Origin: G963556115 sp963678205
GTDB lineage: Bacteria > Planctomycetota > SZUA-567
Length of the DNA: 64,000 nucleotides
NCBI GenBank assembly: GCA_963678205.1
Contig: OY782760.1
Location: 2,480,001 to 2,544,000, forward strand
Direction: 5' to 3'
The notes beneath the pieces are model-generated. The model had not been told where the DNA came from, made no database searches, and was given only the letters and a program-made list of their open reading frames with translations. Both the position numbers and the translations under genes were made by a program. This document shows, in pieces, positions 63,718-64,000 of this stretch. How positions within the stretch are numbered: position 1 is the stretch's first letter; each line of letters opens with the position of its first letter.

Positions 63718-64000
63718 CTAATCTCGTTTCCATATAAGTAATGAGATATCGTCAAATTGTTCCCCACGTTGGAAACCATTCACAGTCTTGATTATTTCTT
63801 CCCCAATTTCATCAGGCGTTTTCAAACTGCAAGAATCCAAAACTTTTTCCAATCTCTTCTCTGAAAATATTTCATTATTTTCTGAATGAGCCTCAGTAAC
63901 ACCATCAGTATACATGACAATAGAGTCACCATGTTCAAGAGTAAATACTCCTGCCCCATAATCAACACCAGTGAATCCTCCAATCAGCATTCCTTTTACT
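63718..64000 (-). CDS. SpoIIE-type PP2C phosphatase, C-terminal part (cut by window edge)
   Basis: The last 93 residues of a protein whose start lies beyond the window. GMLIG, then GDSIVMYTDGVTEAHSENNEIFSEKRLEKVL and QFDDISLLIWKRD match the SpoIIE/RsbU phosphatase domain, including metal-binding aspartates in YTDG and FDD. Such proteins dephosphorylate anti-anti-sigma factors or other regulators. Confidence 0.85.
   Translation of the reverse strand, partial: VKGMLIGGFTGVDYGAGVFTLEHGDSIVMYTDGVTEAHSENNEIFSEKRLEKVLDSCSLKTPDEIGEEIIKTVNGFQRGEQFDDISLLIWKRD

Overview
The window looks like ordinary chromosome of an AT-rich, diderm (Gram-negative) bacterium. LptF/G-type and LptE-like genes point to an LPS outer membrane. 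HydF implies [FeFe]-hydrogenase and an at least partly anaerobic life. A DUF4954 left-handed beta-helix protein, an ECF sigma factor next to a serine/threonine kinase with TPRs, secreted TPR proteins and a plant-type glucan water dikinase together suggest the PVC superphylum, most likely a Lentisphaerota-like lineage. That placement is inference; no rRNA gene is present. I see no tRNA, CRISPR array, insertion sequence or prophage.

Layout. 1-8355 (minus strand): sugar-phosphate isomerase (cut by the edge), glucan water dikinase, GT4 glycosyltransferase, hydF and a membrane ceramidase-like protein. 8520-14443 (plus): lptF/G, tilS, pyk, a PIG-L deacetylase, thiS, thiG. 14523-28358 (minus): LptE-like lipoprotein, two paralogous secreted TPR proteins, recO, ftsY, a PHP phosphoesterase, nusB, ribH, ribBA, ybaB, a rhomboid protease, dnaX, SRP RNA, a degenerate M48 metallopeptidase, and a gene broken by a 23-bp tandem duplication. 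28454-32258 (plus): two acetolactate synthase genes, each behind its own leader-peptide attenuator. 32593-38259 (plus): a NifU-like protein and a GGGtGRT protein, four tandem histidine phosphatases, a sirtuin and RNase P RNA. 38262-43942 (mixed): secreted unknown, FAD dehydrogenase, FHA protein, metG, ECF sigma factor. 44023-56017 (minus): kinase with a possible small coupled membrane peptide, EI24/CysZ-like protein, secreted unknown, HAD hydrolase, cbiA, mutS, DUF4954 protein. 56242-63672 (plus): PgpH-like HD phosphodiesterase, ybeY, corC, mazG, small membrane protein, aminotransferase, trkA. A SpoIIE-type phosphatase is cut by the right edge.

How the genes work together. Several clusters follow known bacterial order: SRP RNA-dnaX-ybaB, ribH-nusB, pgpH-ybeY-corC. 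The GT4 enzyme and the dikinase may act on a storage alpha-glucan. The sigma factor and the kinase probably form one signalling unit. The two ilvB genes are controlled by translation of branched-chain-rich leader peptides, and the two attenuators have covarying stems.

Most worth a second look: the twin ilv attenuators, the plant-type dikinase, the NifU-like/GGGtGRT pair behind a 5' hairpin, the four-phosphatase array with a sirtuin, an A9 slippage site in dnaX that would give a gamma-like product, a pseudo-M48 protease beside a frameshifted gene, and a small membrane ORF overlapping the kinase start.
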